Source: Tillandsia leiboldiana (taxonomy: Eukaryota > Streptophyta > Magnoliopsida > Poales > Bromeliaceae). From it: a stretch of 64,000 bases of DNA. This document shows, piece after piece, positions 53,404 through 64,000 of the stretch. The stretch lies in contig CM055063.1 in assembly GCA_029204045.2 (NCBI GenBank), positions 28,899,721 to 28,963,720 on the forward strand, written 5' to 3'. Each line of letters begins with the position of its first letter. The first letter of the stretch is position 1. The notes beneath the pieces are model-generated. The model was not told the DNA's origin, did no database searches, and worked only from the letters and a program-made list of their open reading frames with translations. A program made the position numbers and the translations under genes.

Positions 53404-56400
53404 CTAGCTCAAGTCCATCAAGAGTCGCAAATACCACGGGTAGTTATCCTTCAATACGCCTCCAGCTCCCGAAACACCACTCACTCCCCGTGATTACTCC
53501 TCAACGACAACATCCAGTACGGCATAGCCCGATTGCGCAATTCCCCCATCTCACGAGCCGGAATTCGCAACGGGCGCCCCTCGTACTTCAAACAATCACA
53601 TATCTCAAAGGGGCAAGCCAATCACGGGCGAGGAATCCCAAAAACACATCACTCCTGAGCTGAGATGTGAGATACCAAAGGGGCTCCAATAATAAAAGAA
53701 ACCGGGGGAAAACTGGAATAACCTCTAGTGCAACATGCTCCAACCCACATCCTGGGTCAACTCAATTAAGGCCACCCGAAGCATATCCACGCTTTCATCC
53801 AATAAAGCAAGGAATCCAATAAGCTGGAGTCTTCACTCGGTTACTTTTCGATCCAAAACGACCCGAGTGGACTACTCAACCACGAGTTACCCTCAAAAGG
53901 GATCCTCCAGAAATACAAACTCATACCACAGTTGGTATCAGAGCCTCCAGAGATACTGCTCTGATACCACTCTAATCTGTCATCACAATGGCTCTGTCGT
54001 GGTAATCCAAAATGCTCAACAATAACTCAACGGTAATTCTACAGTCGCCAAAGGAGGCATCACTAAAGCACACCAATCCATCTCCCAACACTGGAAACAC
54101 TAGTATTGGCGCTGGTATCAGTCTCATTATCTATTGGCCAAGCTCTCCCGGCACTGCCTAGTCCAAGAAGGTCCACACCTCGACAATAATTGTCGATCTC
54201 GGCCAATTTCCAATCAGTATCCAAATTGGCCGGATTTCCACCGCCGCTCCTACGGCTAGAATAAGGTGACCCAAGAAGGTAAGCTCCTGAAGCTACAACT
54301 TGTTCCTCAATAACTGGGCATACAGCTTCATCCACACAGGTACGGTAGCACATCCACAAGTGCTCCTCGCGCTCCGAGTCGCTCTGGGAGTAAATCAAAA
54401 TATCCTTGGGGAACACCACTCCCAATCCGTCCAGGTACAACTGGAACACACGATTCCTCAGACCTTTAAGTCACAGGGCATTATTCATTCCATTTGGCCT
54501 CACTATGCTCTCATAGTGCCCTTAACAGATCCTAAATGCCATCTAGGCAAAGTCCTCGACGGTCTGATTCCAAGTAGGTAGTCACACCATACTATAACTG
54601 CCGGAGTATAACCCATCAAAAGGTGCTAGATACCACCCGGACCTGTCTACCCTCGAACCATAAAAGGACCCTCACAGTCGTGTATCAACGACGTGGCATC
54701 ACCACCGTATGTCAACGGCGTGGCACTAGGTCAAGCGGACTCCTCGATCCATCAGATCCAGCAACTGCACCATCAGCTCTCCCAGTTCTACAAGCGACAT
54801 CCGATGAGGTGTTGTCGGAGGTGGCGCGGTTCTCCGAACAATATCAAACGCAATCTCTCTCTCCCTAACCGGCGGCATTATCAACAGCTTAGGTGATATC
54901 ACACCCTGGATCTCACGGGCAACGGAGATATCCTTGAGTCCCGGTGCCGCCGTATGCACCTATCACACAGTCGCCAAACCTGTGTGCTCAATAATCTCAA
55001 CAAGCAAGCCTTCTCTTGTCTGCCTTGCCGAAGATCAAAGTCCCTTCTTTCTGCAGTCAAACATTCGGTGGCACTGTGCCAACCAAAACCCAAACACTAG
55101 GTCAAAACACCAAACGGCCACAATTACCAATAAGTCTGCCGGCATAAACTCTCAGCCTCTACTGCACTGGACACGATCCACAAGCCTCCTCCACATGCAC
55201 AACACTAATAGAAACCTGTACCTCAAGTGCACGGGGTAACAAATCTGCCTCTAGTCCATGCAGGAACGCAACAAGCTCTAACTCCGACTGCTGTGATGAA
55301 ATCACACCGGCGACATCTCAATCCACTACCGGGGCGCCCTCCAACCGGGCAGCCCAGATTCAACCGCTCGATACCATTAGTCGTCGCTCAATCTGCCACA
55401 ACATATCTTAATTAACCACATAGGGAGCACGACCTCTGCCTCTGCTCACATTGAGGCAACGAATATGGTCCTCCGCAGATAGCAAATTCACGCTACCGCT
55501 GTGCCACTCTGATACAAACGCTGATACTGCCCTCGGGGTCCACCCGATCCCGAATATCTTAGAAATCCAGTACCTTGGAAAAAGAAACCAGAAATGCCTC
55601 TGCCGGTCGATCTGTCCTCCATCATCCAGCGCCAAGCGCCATATCCAAAACTCGCCTCTGGCGGCAGATCCCTATCCAAGGGAACTACAGCGCCACTCTC
55701 CAAGCACAATGCCTACTCCAACGTGGCGTCAAAAATCCTTAACATAGGGACCCAACTAAGCTACAAGGTATCCTGGCGCAATCCACTCCCAGTCTCACAT
55801 ATCCTATGCGCCTCATCCCTCGAAACCTGGAGCGCGCAGTTCAACAACTGCATAAACTCTCTAGCACTGGGAGGCTCTCAAATAGTCACTCCATCACCAC
55901 CAATCATGACTTTACCTCCAAAGGCTCCAAACTCAATTTTACGAGTCGGGGTGGTTCATCTGCCCAATCTGGCTCAATAGATCGATCATGTCCCACAGCT
56001 CCTCTGCTGTCAACTATCCACCCTAACTCGGTGCCTCGATGCTAACATTGGCACGGAGGGGGGTTACTCAGTGCTCCGACAACTGTGTCACCCAGACCAG
56101 CTGCTCACTCTGCCGCTGATATGCCACAGACAATCCTGTCATCCGGGTCCGGAGCTCTCTGACCTCAATCTAGATATCCGGCCCAAAACCAATCGCTCGA
56201 GCTCAATCACTCTGACAAGATGCCCACGGTCAAAACCCAGAGTCGGGGAGGCACCGCTCACCACGACGGAACCACAACAGCACACAAAAGCCACTCGACC
56301 CAATCCAGCGAAAGTCTAAAGCATGTCACCCATTCCACAGCACTATGTTGTCTGCAGCCAACATAATTACTTAGGAGAATAAACGTGCCAATCATTCCTC

Positions 56401-56524
56401 CCGTCCCTTGGGAGAGATATAAAACTCAATCAGGACTCTCGCTAAAAGTCACGACTCTCACGAAGTCAACCAAGGGTCAAACCATAAGCCTAGGGTTTCT
56501 AAGTCCCAGCCGACCTATCCCTAA
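53404..56524 (-). pseudogene. Degenerate gag-pol internal region of element H
   Basis: In minus order: gag remnants (about 56330-55560, with RDEAHRI and LESGAVV-like words), protease remnants (about 55360-55080), a protease-RT linker (54959-54726, KDISVAREIQ, PHRMSLVELGEL), an RT relic (54449-54330, KDILIYSQSDSEREEHLW, one catalytic Asp replaced by Lys), and a chromodomain-like relic (about 53640-53480, YEGRPLRIPAREMGELRNRAMPY with stops after). Only about 3.1 kb remain, so most of RT, RNase H and integrase is deleted. Stops and frameshifts are frequent. The same decayed sequence is in E, hence the decay predates both insertions. Confidence 0.85.
53932..53986. other. Internal inverted pair of primer-site-like motifs in H
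   Basis: TTGGTATCAGAGCC on the plus strand (53932-53945) faces GCTCTGATACCACTCTAATC, then TGTCA (53958-53982), which copies a minus-strand primer site plus LTR end. Neither lies beside an LTR. Present again at about 63762-63812 after the gap. Confidence 0.75.
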
Positions 56525-56536
56525 GCTCTGATACCA
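56525..56536 (-). other. Primer binding site of element H
   Basis: The minus strand reads TGGTATCAGAGC, eight bases from the LTR end at 56545. Confidence 0.9.
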
Positions 56537-56544
56537 CTCTAATC

Positions 56545-59386
56545 TGTCACGCCCCAGGGTCGGAACTGCGACCCGGGCTCGCCAACAGATCTGCCACCTA
56601 TGCCAACCTGCATAGGCGAAGCGTCCTACCTGCAAGAAAAGTACTACAGCTAAACATAATATCAGAGCTATAAGTAAAAACCTGCTGTATAACTAAAATC
56701 AATCACTGTACAACTAGAATAATACAATAGGTCTGTCTCCCAAAATGATAGCGATACTATATCCTCATATACAAAGCTCAAAACTCAACAGTGAGATATC
56801 TCCAATAAATATAAGTGTGTACAATCTCTCGATACATAATATATCCTCACTACATCAGTCTCTCAAAACTGGAAAAATAAACCAACTAGTCTGCAGTAGA
56901 TCTCCTCTGAATAGGGTACCGCTACTCTCCAACGACGGTTAGGGATCTAGCTCGTGACTCTCTCGCCTCGATCAACAACCGCAGAATCAGCAACACCTGC
57001 TAAGACTCTGCAAAACAGAGGAGAGGAAAGAAAAAGAGGGGAAAACCCCCAGAGGGTGTGAGAACTACACCAAAAGGGAGTTCTCAGTGGGTACCACCGC
57101 CAGACTCGACGGTCTGCCCACTAAGTCCTCAAAATATAAACAAACTAACCAAATCTATAAAGACTGAAAAAGGAGGAAGCTGGAAACTCTCAACAGCTAT
57201 CAAGCCTCCAAGTCTGCTATGCCTGCCATGCCTGCCTATGCCACACAATGACCCAGGGACCACCGTACCCCCAAACGGTTCCCAACAACACTAGTACTGG
57301 TCTAACACAGCTACCAGACTCCACTCGGTCCCCCCCTGACACGAGTGCAACTATAAAGCAACTGTATGCAATAAACCCCAATCTAATGCCACCAGTAGAA
57401 CTGGTACTGCCTGCTGTGCCTGCCGCATCGGGGATGCCAGCCTACGCATAACACCGATGCAAAGGAGTCTCAAGGACTCAAGTATCTGCTAACCAATCGG
57501 TACTCACTGACCGATGCTCACTGTCTGGCACTCACTGGCCAACAGGTCTGGCACTCACTGGCCAATATGTCAACTGCCTACTCCGGAGTGGCCTCGAGGG
57601 GAGCGACCCACACGAGGTAAAGTATCACTGTCATCAGTATCATAAATCAGCAGGACTGGATCACGACTCTGATCAAAGTGGGAAAGCCCAATCACTAAAG
57701 AAAGCCTCGGTCCTCAATCAGGTACAAAAAAATGCTCAAATAGTGGGAAACTCTGTCCACTAGAGAAATCAGATACCCAATCTGGTGCATAAATAAATGT
57801 CCGGTCAACCGCCCAATATCCGCGGTTGCCGCAAAGCCCCACAACTAATCCAACCTGTCCCAGACACCAAGTCTCGACTACACTACCCAGAACCCCTGCT
57901 CGAACCTGAGCCACACAGACCACTTGACTAACAAAGAAGAAGAAAAGAATAACATGGTTTCTCCTAAGTCAAGTTCCAAAGTAGTGCAGCAGTAAAGTAT
58001 GGCCTAACTACATGTCCATGCAAGCATGCTTTGTCCTCAGAAACAATAAAGTGGGTGAAATATATATTAGTGAAGCATGCTACAATATTCCTACTATGGT
58101 ATACCACTCTCACCCAAGTAGGTCATCCCTTGCTTACCTCTCGCTCATATCTGTTATACAACAGTATACCTGTTATCAATCACAGAGGGGTGATATCCTC
58201 ACCTGTACACTTACATGCACCAAGATATATAAAAGTTCTATACAGTTACCAAGTTAAGCTTACCCACCTGAAGTGCTCAATCCAAGGCAAACCTGGGGTC
58301 GGCGAAGAGCGCAGACGCTTATAGTCCAATTTTCTGCCGAAACAGCATCCTCGGTACTTGTCGCAAAAGCCTCGGCTCCCAACAGCGGAAAACATTCAGA
58401 ATTCACTATCTCCTATGTTCTCCAGTTCCAACAGGTTCAGAAACAGTCGTGAACCTTCCTGGGTACAACAATAAGGTCCAAGATTACATTTTTATTCAAA
58501 AATATCCAAGTACACACAGTCTGAAAAATCAGTCCCAAAGATGTAATTATTTCACCTGCAGCGAAAACTCAGAAAAATTCCAACATAAATATTGGTCCGT
58601 TCCTCGTGTCGATACCTTCGAAACGAGTATCTGCACATCCAATTCCGAGTAGCGTAGACCAAGTTACAAATTCCACAACACAGGGTGCGCAAAACCACAT
58701 AACAACATAACTGTAAAACTCTGTACAGTAAAGGGAAGAAGCAGCCTTTCGGACAAGCCTCACAAAAATCCAATAAAAATACGGGGACAATCATCGCGTC
58801 GAGTAGATGAACAGAGTCCAAAGGTTCAACTCCATCCGATGCCCGGTTGCGGAGACAAAAATCCGGCAAGGTGTCGCTATCCAGAATTCCTCACAGAAAA
58901 TGGGGTCCCAAGATGATGAAATTCACTAGATTCGAAGCAAGATTTAGCTTCCTATTAAATATTAAAAATGTAGGTATCTGAGTCCTGGTGAATTCCCCGC
59001 AAAAAACCAGCTTAAAATTCAACTTCTTCATCCTAGGGAGCAAAAAACAGACAACATTGCTCATAACCACAACCAGAATCTCAGCTGTACCAACAATCCC
59101 CAAGATTGGCTTAATTACCTATAATTTAGATCCAAAGTTGAAGTTCCACAAAATACAAAAATTGTATCTCTGTAAGTCCTGGAAATTTCCCAACAAAAAT
59201 CATTTTTAAAATTCCATTTGTGCATCCAAGGGGAAGTAAAAACACTAGACCTGTGGTCGAAATCTCAAACGGAAAACAAGTGTCTCACAAGAATTGCTAT
59301 AATTACCTGGTTTAGAGCTCCAATTAGGTACCTCCTTCAATACAAACGTTGTAGATCTTGAAGTTGTGGAGAGAATCCCGCAAGAA
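56545..59386 (-). repeat. 5' LTR of element H, cut by assembly gap
   Basis: Matches 49618-52460 with very few differences (for example one A fewer near 57072). About 0.9 kb of U3 is missing where the N run starts. Hairpin at 57059-57086. Confidence 0.92.
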
Positions 59387-59486
59387 NNNNNNNNNNNNNN
59401 NNNNNNNNNNNNNNNNNNNNNNNNNNNNNNNNNNNNNNNNNNNNNNNNNNNNNNNNNNNNNNNNNNNNNNNNNNNNNNNNNNNNNN
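59387..59486. other. Assembly gap (100 N)
   Basis: One hundred Ns, a conventional placeholder length. Sequence to the left is LTR position about 2840; sequence to the right restarts at LTR position about 31, so the join steps back by 2.8 kb. Confidence 0.97.
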
Positions 59487-62400
59487 CTCGCCAACAGATC
59501 CGCCACCTATGCCAACCTGCATAGGCGAAGCGTCTACCTGCAAGAAACGTACTCAGCTAACAAATATCAGAGCTATAAGTAAAAACCTGCTGTATAACTA
59601 AAATCAATCACATGTACAACTGGAAATATACAATAGGTCTGTCTCCCAAAATGATAGCGATACCATATCCTCATATACAAAGCTCAAACTCACAGTGATA
59701 TATCTCAAATAAATATAAGTGTGTACAATCTCTCGATACATAGTATATCCTCACTACATCATCTCTCAAAACTGGAAAATAAACAACTTAGTCTGCAGTA
59801 GATCTCCTCTGAATAGGGTACCCTACTCTCCAACGACGGTTAGGGATCTAGCTCGTGACTCTCTCGCCTCGATCAACAACCGCAGAATCAGCAACACCTG
59901 CTAGAACTCTGCAAAACAGAGGAGAGGAAAGAAAAAGGGGGAAAACCCCCAGAGGGTGTGAGACTACACCAAAAAAGGAGTTCTCAGTGGGTACCACCGC
60001 CAGACTCACGGTCTGCCCACTAAGTCCTCAAAATAATAAACCCTAACCAAATCTATAAAGACTGAAAAAGGAGGAAGCTGGGAAACTCTCAACAGCTATC
60101 AAGCCTCCAAGTCTGCTATGCTGCCATGCCTGCCTATGCCACACAATGACCCAGGGCCACCATACCCCCAAACGGTTCCCAACAACACTAGTACTGGTCT
60201 AACACAGCTACAGACTTCCACTCGGTCCCCCCCTGACACGAGTGCAACTATAAGCAACTGTATGCAATAAACCCCAATCTAATGCCACCAGTAGAACTGG
60301 TATGCCTGCTGTGCCTGCCGCATCGGTATGTTGCCTGCTCGCATAACCTCCGATCCAAGCAGAGCTCTCACAAGGAAAGACTCAGTATCTGCTAACCAAT
60401 CGGTACTCCACACACCGCATGCTCACTGTCTGGCACTCACTGGCCAACAGGTCTGGCACTCACTGGCCAATATGTCACTGCCACTCCGGAGTGGCCTCGA
60501 GGAGCGACCCCACACGAGTAAAGTATCACTGTCATCAGTATCATAAATCAGCAGGACTGGATCACGACTCTGATCAAAGTGGGAAAGCCCAATCACTAAA
60601 GAAAAGCCTCGGTCCTCAATCAGGTACAAAAATGCTCAAATAGTGGGAAACTCTGTCCACTAGAGAAATCAGATACCCAATCTGGTGCATAAATAAATGT
60701 CCGGAAAACATCACCGCCCATTCCGCGGTTGCCGCAAAGCCCCACAACTAATCCAACCTGTCCCAGACACCAAGTCTCCGATACAACTACCAGAACCCCT
60801 GCTCGAACCTGAGCCACACAGACCACTTGACTAACAAAGAAGAAGAAAAGAATAACATGGTTTTCTCCTAAGTCAAGTTCCAAAGTAGTGCAGCAGTAAA
60901 GTATTGCCTAACTACAGTCCATGCAAGCATGCTTTTCCCCTCAGAAACAATAAAAGTGGGTAAATATATAGTTTTGAAGCATGCTACAATATCCTACTAT
61001 GGTATACCACTCTCACCCCAAGTAGGTCATCCCTTGCTTACCTCTCGCTCATATCTGTTTACAACAGTATACCTGTTATCAATCACAGAGGGGTGGTATC
61101 CTCACCTGTACACTTACATGCACCAAGATATATAAAAGTTCTATACAGTTACCAAGTTAAGCTTACCCCCCTGAAGTGCTCAATCCAAGGCAAACCTGGG
61201 GTCGGCGAAGAGCGCAGACGCTCATAGTCCAATTTCTGCCGAAACAGCATCCTCGGTACTTGTCGCAAAAGCCTCGGCTCCCACAGCGGAAAACATTCAG
61301 AATTCACTATCTCCTATGTTCTCCAGTTCCAACAGGTTCAGAAACAGTCGTGAACCTTCCTGGGTACAACAATAAGGTCCAAGATTACATTTTTATTCAA
61401 AAATATCCAAGTACACACAGTCTGAAAAATCAGTCCCCAAAGATGTAATTATTTCACCTGCAGCGAGAACTCAGAAAAAAATCCAACATAATATTGGTCC
61501 GTTCCTCGTGTCGAATACCTTCGAAACGAGTATCTGCACATCCAATTCCGAGTAGCGTAGACCAAGTTACAAATTCCACAACACAGGGTGCGCAAAACCA
61601 CACAACAACATAACTGTAAAACTCTGTACAGTAAAGGGGAAGAAGCACCCTTTCGGACAAGCCTCACAAAAATCCAATAAAAATACGGGGACAATCATCG
61701 CGTCGAGTAGATGAAAAGAGTCCAAAGGTTCGACTTCCATCCGATGCCCGGTTGCGGAGATAAAATCTGGCAAGGTGTCGCTGTCAGAATTCCTCACAGA
61801 AAATGGGGTCCCAAAGATGATGAAATTCACCAGATTCTAAGCAAGATTTAGCCTTCCTATTAAATATGAAAAATGTAGGTCTCTGAGTCCTGGTGAATTC
61901 CCCGCAAAAACCAGCTTAAAATTCAACTTCTTCAGTCCTAGGGAGCAAAAACACTGAACATTGCTCATAACCACAACCAGAATCTCAGCTATACACAACA
62001 ATCCCAAAGATGGCTTAAATTACCTAATTTAGAGTCCAAATTTGAAGTTCCACAAAATTGCAAAAATTGTATCTCTGTAAGTCCTGGAAATTTCCCAACA
62101 AAAATCAATTAAAATTCCATTTGTGCATCCCAGGGGAGTAAAAAACACTAACCTGTGGTCGAAATCTCAAACTGAAAACAAGTGTCTCAAAGATTGCTAT
62201 AATTACCTGGGTTTAGAGCTCCAATTAGGTCTCCTCTTCAATACAAACGTTGTAGATCTTGAAGTTGTGGAGAGAATCCCGCAAGAATCATCCCATAATT
62301 CCACTTCTACACTTCTGGAGGTCTCCCGGAAGAAATGCGACGAAGTGGTCAACTCTAATAGTGAACTCCAAGTTCCATTCATGGAGTTCTTGGTGAAGAA

Positions 62401-63199
62401 GATGATGGAAAACCCCTTAATTTCCTTCACAACAGAGTGGAGATAGGCTGGGGATGTAAAGGGTTAATTGCTGTCCAAAGGTGCAATTTATAACATCAAA
62501 TTCCCCTTAAGATGCACCAAAGTTCCATTACAACACACACATAAATCCTCCACCCTCACACCAAATCCCTTGCACCAGATCCAGTGCAAAGCGGGTCGGA
62601 CCAAAGGGTCCGACCGACGGGCTTCCCCGCCACGCAGCACGGCCCGGCCCACGTGCGGGCGCGGGCGCGCGCCACGCGTGCGCGTGCATGCGCGGCGCAC
62701 GGCTGCGCGGTGCACCGCGCGTGCACCGGCCGCCCGCGTCGCCTCCTGCACCGGGTGTACGCCCACCCCGTGCACCGCGCTGCACCATCCGGGTCCATGG
62801 CCGTGAGCCAGCCGCCGTGAGCCCGGTCCACCATTCCAGCAACACCAAAAACACCGTTTTAAGCCCAAAAAGTCCAGAAATAGCCTATTTTGCCACAGTT
62901 TTTCGCCCTGAGTCCGTTTCCGATGTCCGTTTTGCCAAATTCTAATTCTAAAATTGCCGAAGGCATCCGGAAAGATATCTTTTGTCCAAACTTTACGCTG
63001 AACCCAATTTTAACATCCATTGCGCGCAAAACCACTTCTAAGCATCCGTCGGGGTCATCGGACTATTCTCGTGATCTATTTAACGCTCTGAGTCCAACAC
63101 TAGTGTCCAATTGGTGTACAAACACCACCGACGCACCACAAAGCCTCTAACAGCTACTGGTCAACCAGTAGTCTCGACGTGGAAATCCAGGTCCTCACA
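59487..63199 (-). repeat. Second copy of LTR H after the gap
   Basis: Aligns with 49649-53369 throughout. The first 1.5 kb carries many single-base indels (for example CTATGCTGCCATGCC for CTATGCCTGCCATGCC) and short garbled stretches near 60340-60420; the remainder is almost identical. This is typical of a poorly polished contig end. Confidence 0.9.
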
Positions 63200-64000
63200 T
63201 CCTCCCCCACTAAAGAAAGTTTCGTCCTCGAAACTAGCTCAAGGCCATCAAGAGTCGCAAATACCACGGGTAGTTATCCTTCAATACGCCTCCAGCTCCC
63301 GAAACACCACTCACTCCCCGTGATTACTCCTCAACGACAACATCCAGTACGGCATAGCCCGATTGCGCAATTCCCCCATCTCACGAGCCGGAATTCGCAA
63401 CGGGCGCCCCTCGTACTTCAAACAATCACATATCTCAAAGGGGCAAGCCAATCACGGGCGAGGAATCCCAAAAACACATCACTCCTGAGCTGAGATGTGA
63501 GATACCAAAGGGGCTCCAATAATAAAAGAAACCGGGGGAAAACTGGAATAACCTCTAGTGCAACATGCTCCAACCCACATCCTGGGTCAACTCAATTAAG
63601 GCCACCCGAAGCATATCCACGCTTTCATCCAATAAAGCAAGGAATCCAATAAGCTGGAGTCTTCACTCGGTTACTTTTCGATCCAAACGACCCGAGTGGA
63701 CTACTCAACCACGAGTTACCCTCAAAAGGGATCCTCCAGAAATACAAACTCATACCACAGTTGGTATCAGAGCCTCCAGAGATACTGCTCTGATACCACT
63801 CTAATCTGTCATCACAATGGCTCTGTCGTGGTAATCCAAAATGCTCAACAATAACTCAATCGGTAATTCTACAGTCGCCAAAGGAGGCATCACTAAAGCA
63901 CACCAATCCATCTCCCAACACTGGAAACACTAGTATTGGCGCTGGTATCAGTCTCATTATCTATTGGCCAAGCTCTCCCGGCACTGCCCTAGTCCAAGAA
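63200..64000 (-). pseudogene. Second copy of the H internal region (runs off the right edge)
   Basis: Begins with the polypurine tract (63211-63200) and repeats 53370-54175 nearly base for base, including the chromodomain relic and the inverted primer-like pair. Either a tandemly linked second element or the same locus assembled twice. Confidence 0.85.

Overview
This window is plant nuclear DNA made almost entirely of LTR retrotransposons nested inside one another; I see no convincing host gene, tRNA gene, rRNA gene or CRISPR array. Evidence for a plant, probably a flowering plant with a large repeat-rich genome: Ty3/gypsy elements with 3-4 kb LTRs, primer binding sites matching initiator tRNA-Met (TGGTATCAGAGC), a C-terminal chromodomain-like segment of the Tekay/Del chromovirus type, Ty1/copia elements with the same primer type, and a miniature TRIM element. 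I cannot name the species.

Layout, left to right (letters are my own labels). E (1-5041, minus): degenerate internal region and one LTR of a gypsy element that runs off the left edge. 5042-5959: unassigned, with a promoter-like block and palindromic repeats. F (5960-6292 and 26084-26950, minus): an LTR split by insertion of A. A (6293-26078, plus): gypsy element with both LTRs, gag-protease-RT-RNase H-integrase-chromodomain remnants and an integrase deletion; its RNase H region is split by B. B (13069-21595, plus): gag-only element with exact AGAAT target-site duplications and a 10-N gap in its 5' LTR. G (26951-28367, minus): an LTR fragment abutting copia 1. Copia 1 (28368-33477, minus): copia LTR, gag, protease and integrase remnants, hosting a 473-bp TRIM (29355-29827). 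I (33491-37490 and 46925-47344, minus): a solo LTR split by C. C (37491-46919, minus): a second gag-only element related to B, with a truncated 3' LTR. 47345-48235: an old degenerate repeat. Copia 2 (48236-49617, plus): copia LTR and the first codons of gag, interrupted by H (49618 onward, minus), a gypsy element with decayed coding sequence but nearly identical LTRs. A 100-N gap (59387-59486) is followed by a near-duplicate of H's 3' LTR and internal region.

No element here looks able to move by itself. A carries a frameshift, a stop, a protease active-site change and an integrase deletion. B and C keep only gag. H and E share the same eroded internal region although H's LTRs look young. What they share is cis-acting sequence: primer site, polypurine tract with a small hairpin beside it, a conserved 10-bp LTR hairpin, and a GC-rich U3 studded with CACGTG boxes in front of a TATA box. 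The simplest reading is a set of non-autonomous families moved by proteins supplied from elsewhere in the genome.

Insertion order from the nesting: old tandem repeat, then copia 1 and solo LTR I; G into copia 1; F next to or into G; A into F; B into A; TRIM into copia 1; C into I; H into copia 2. All sequence comparisons are by eye.
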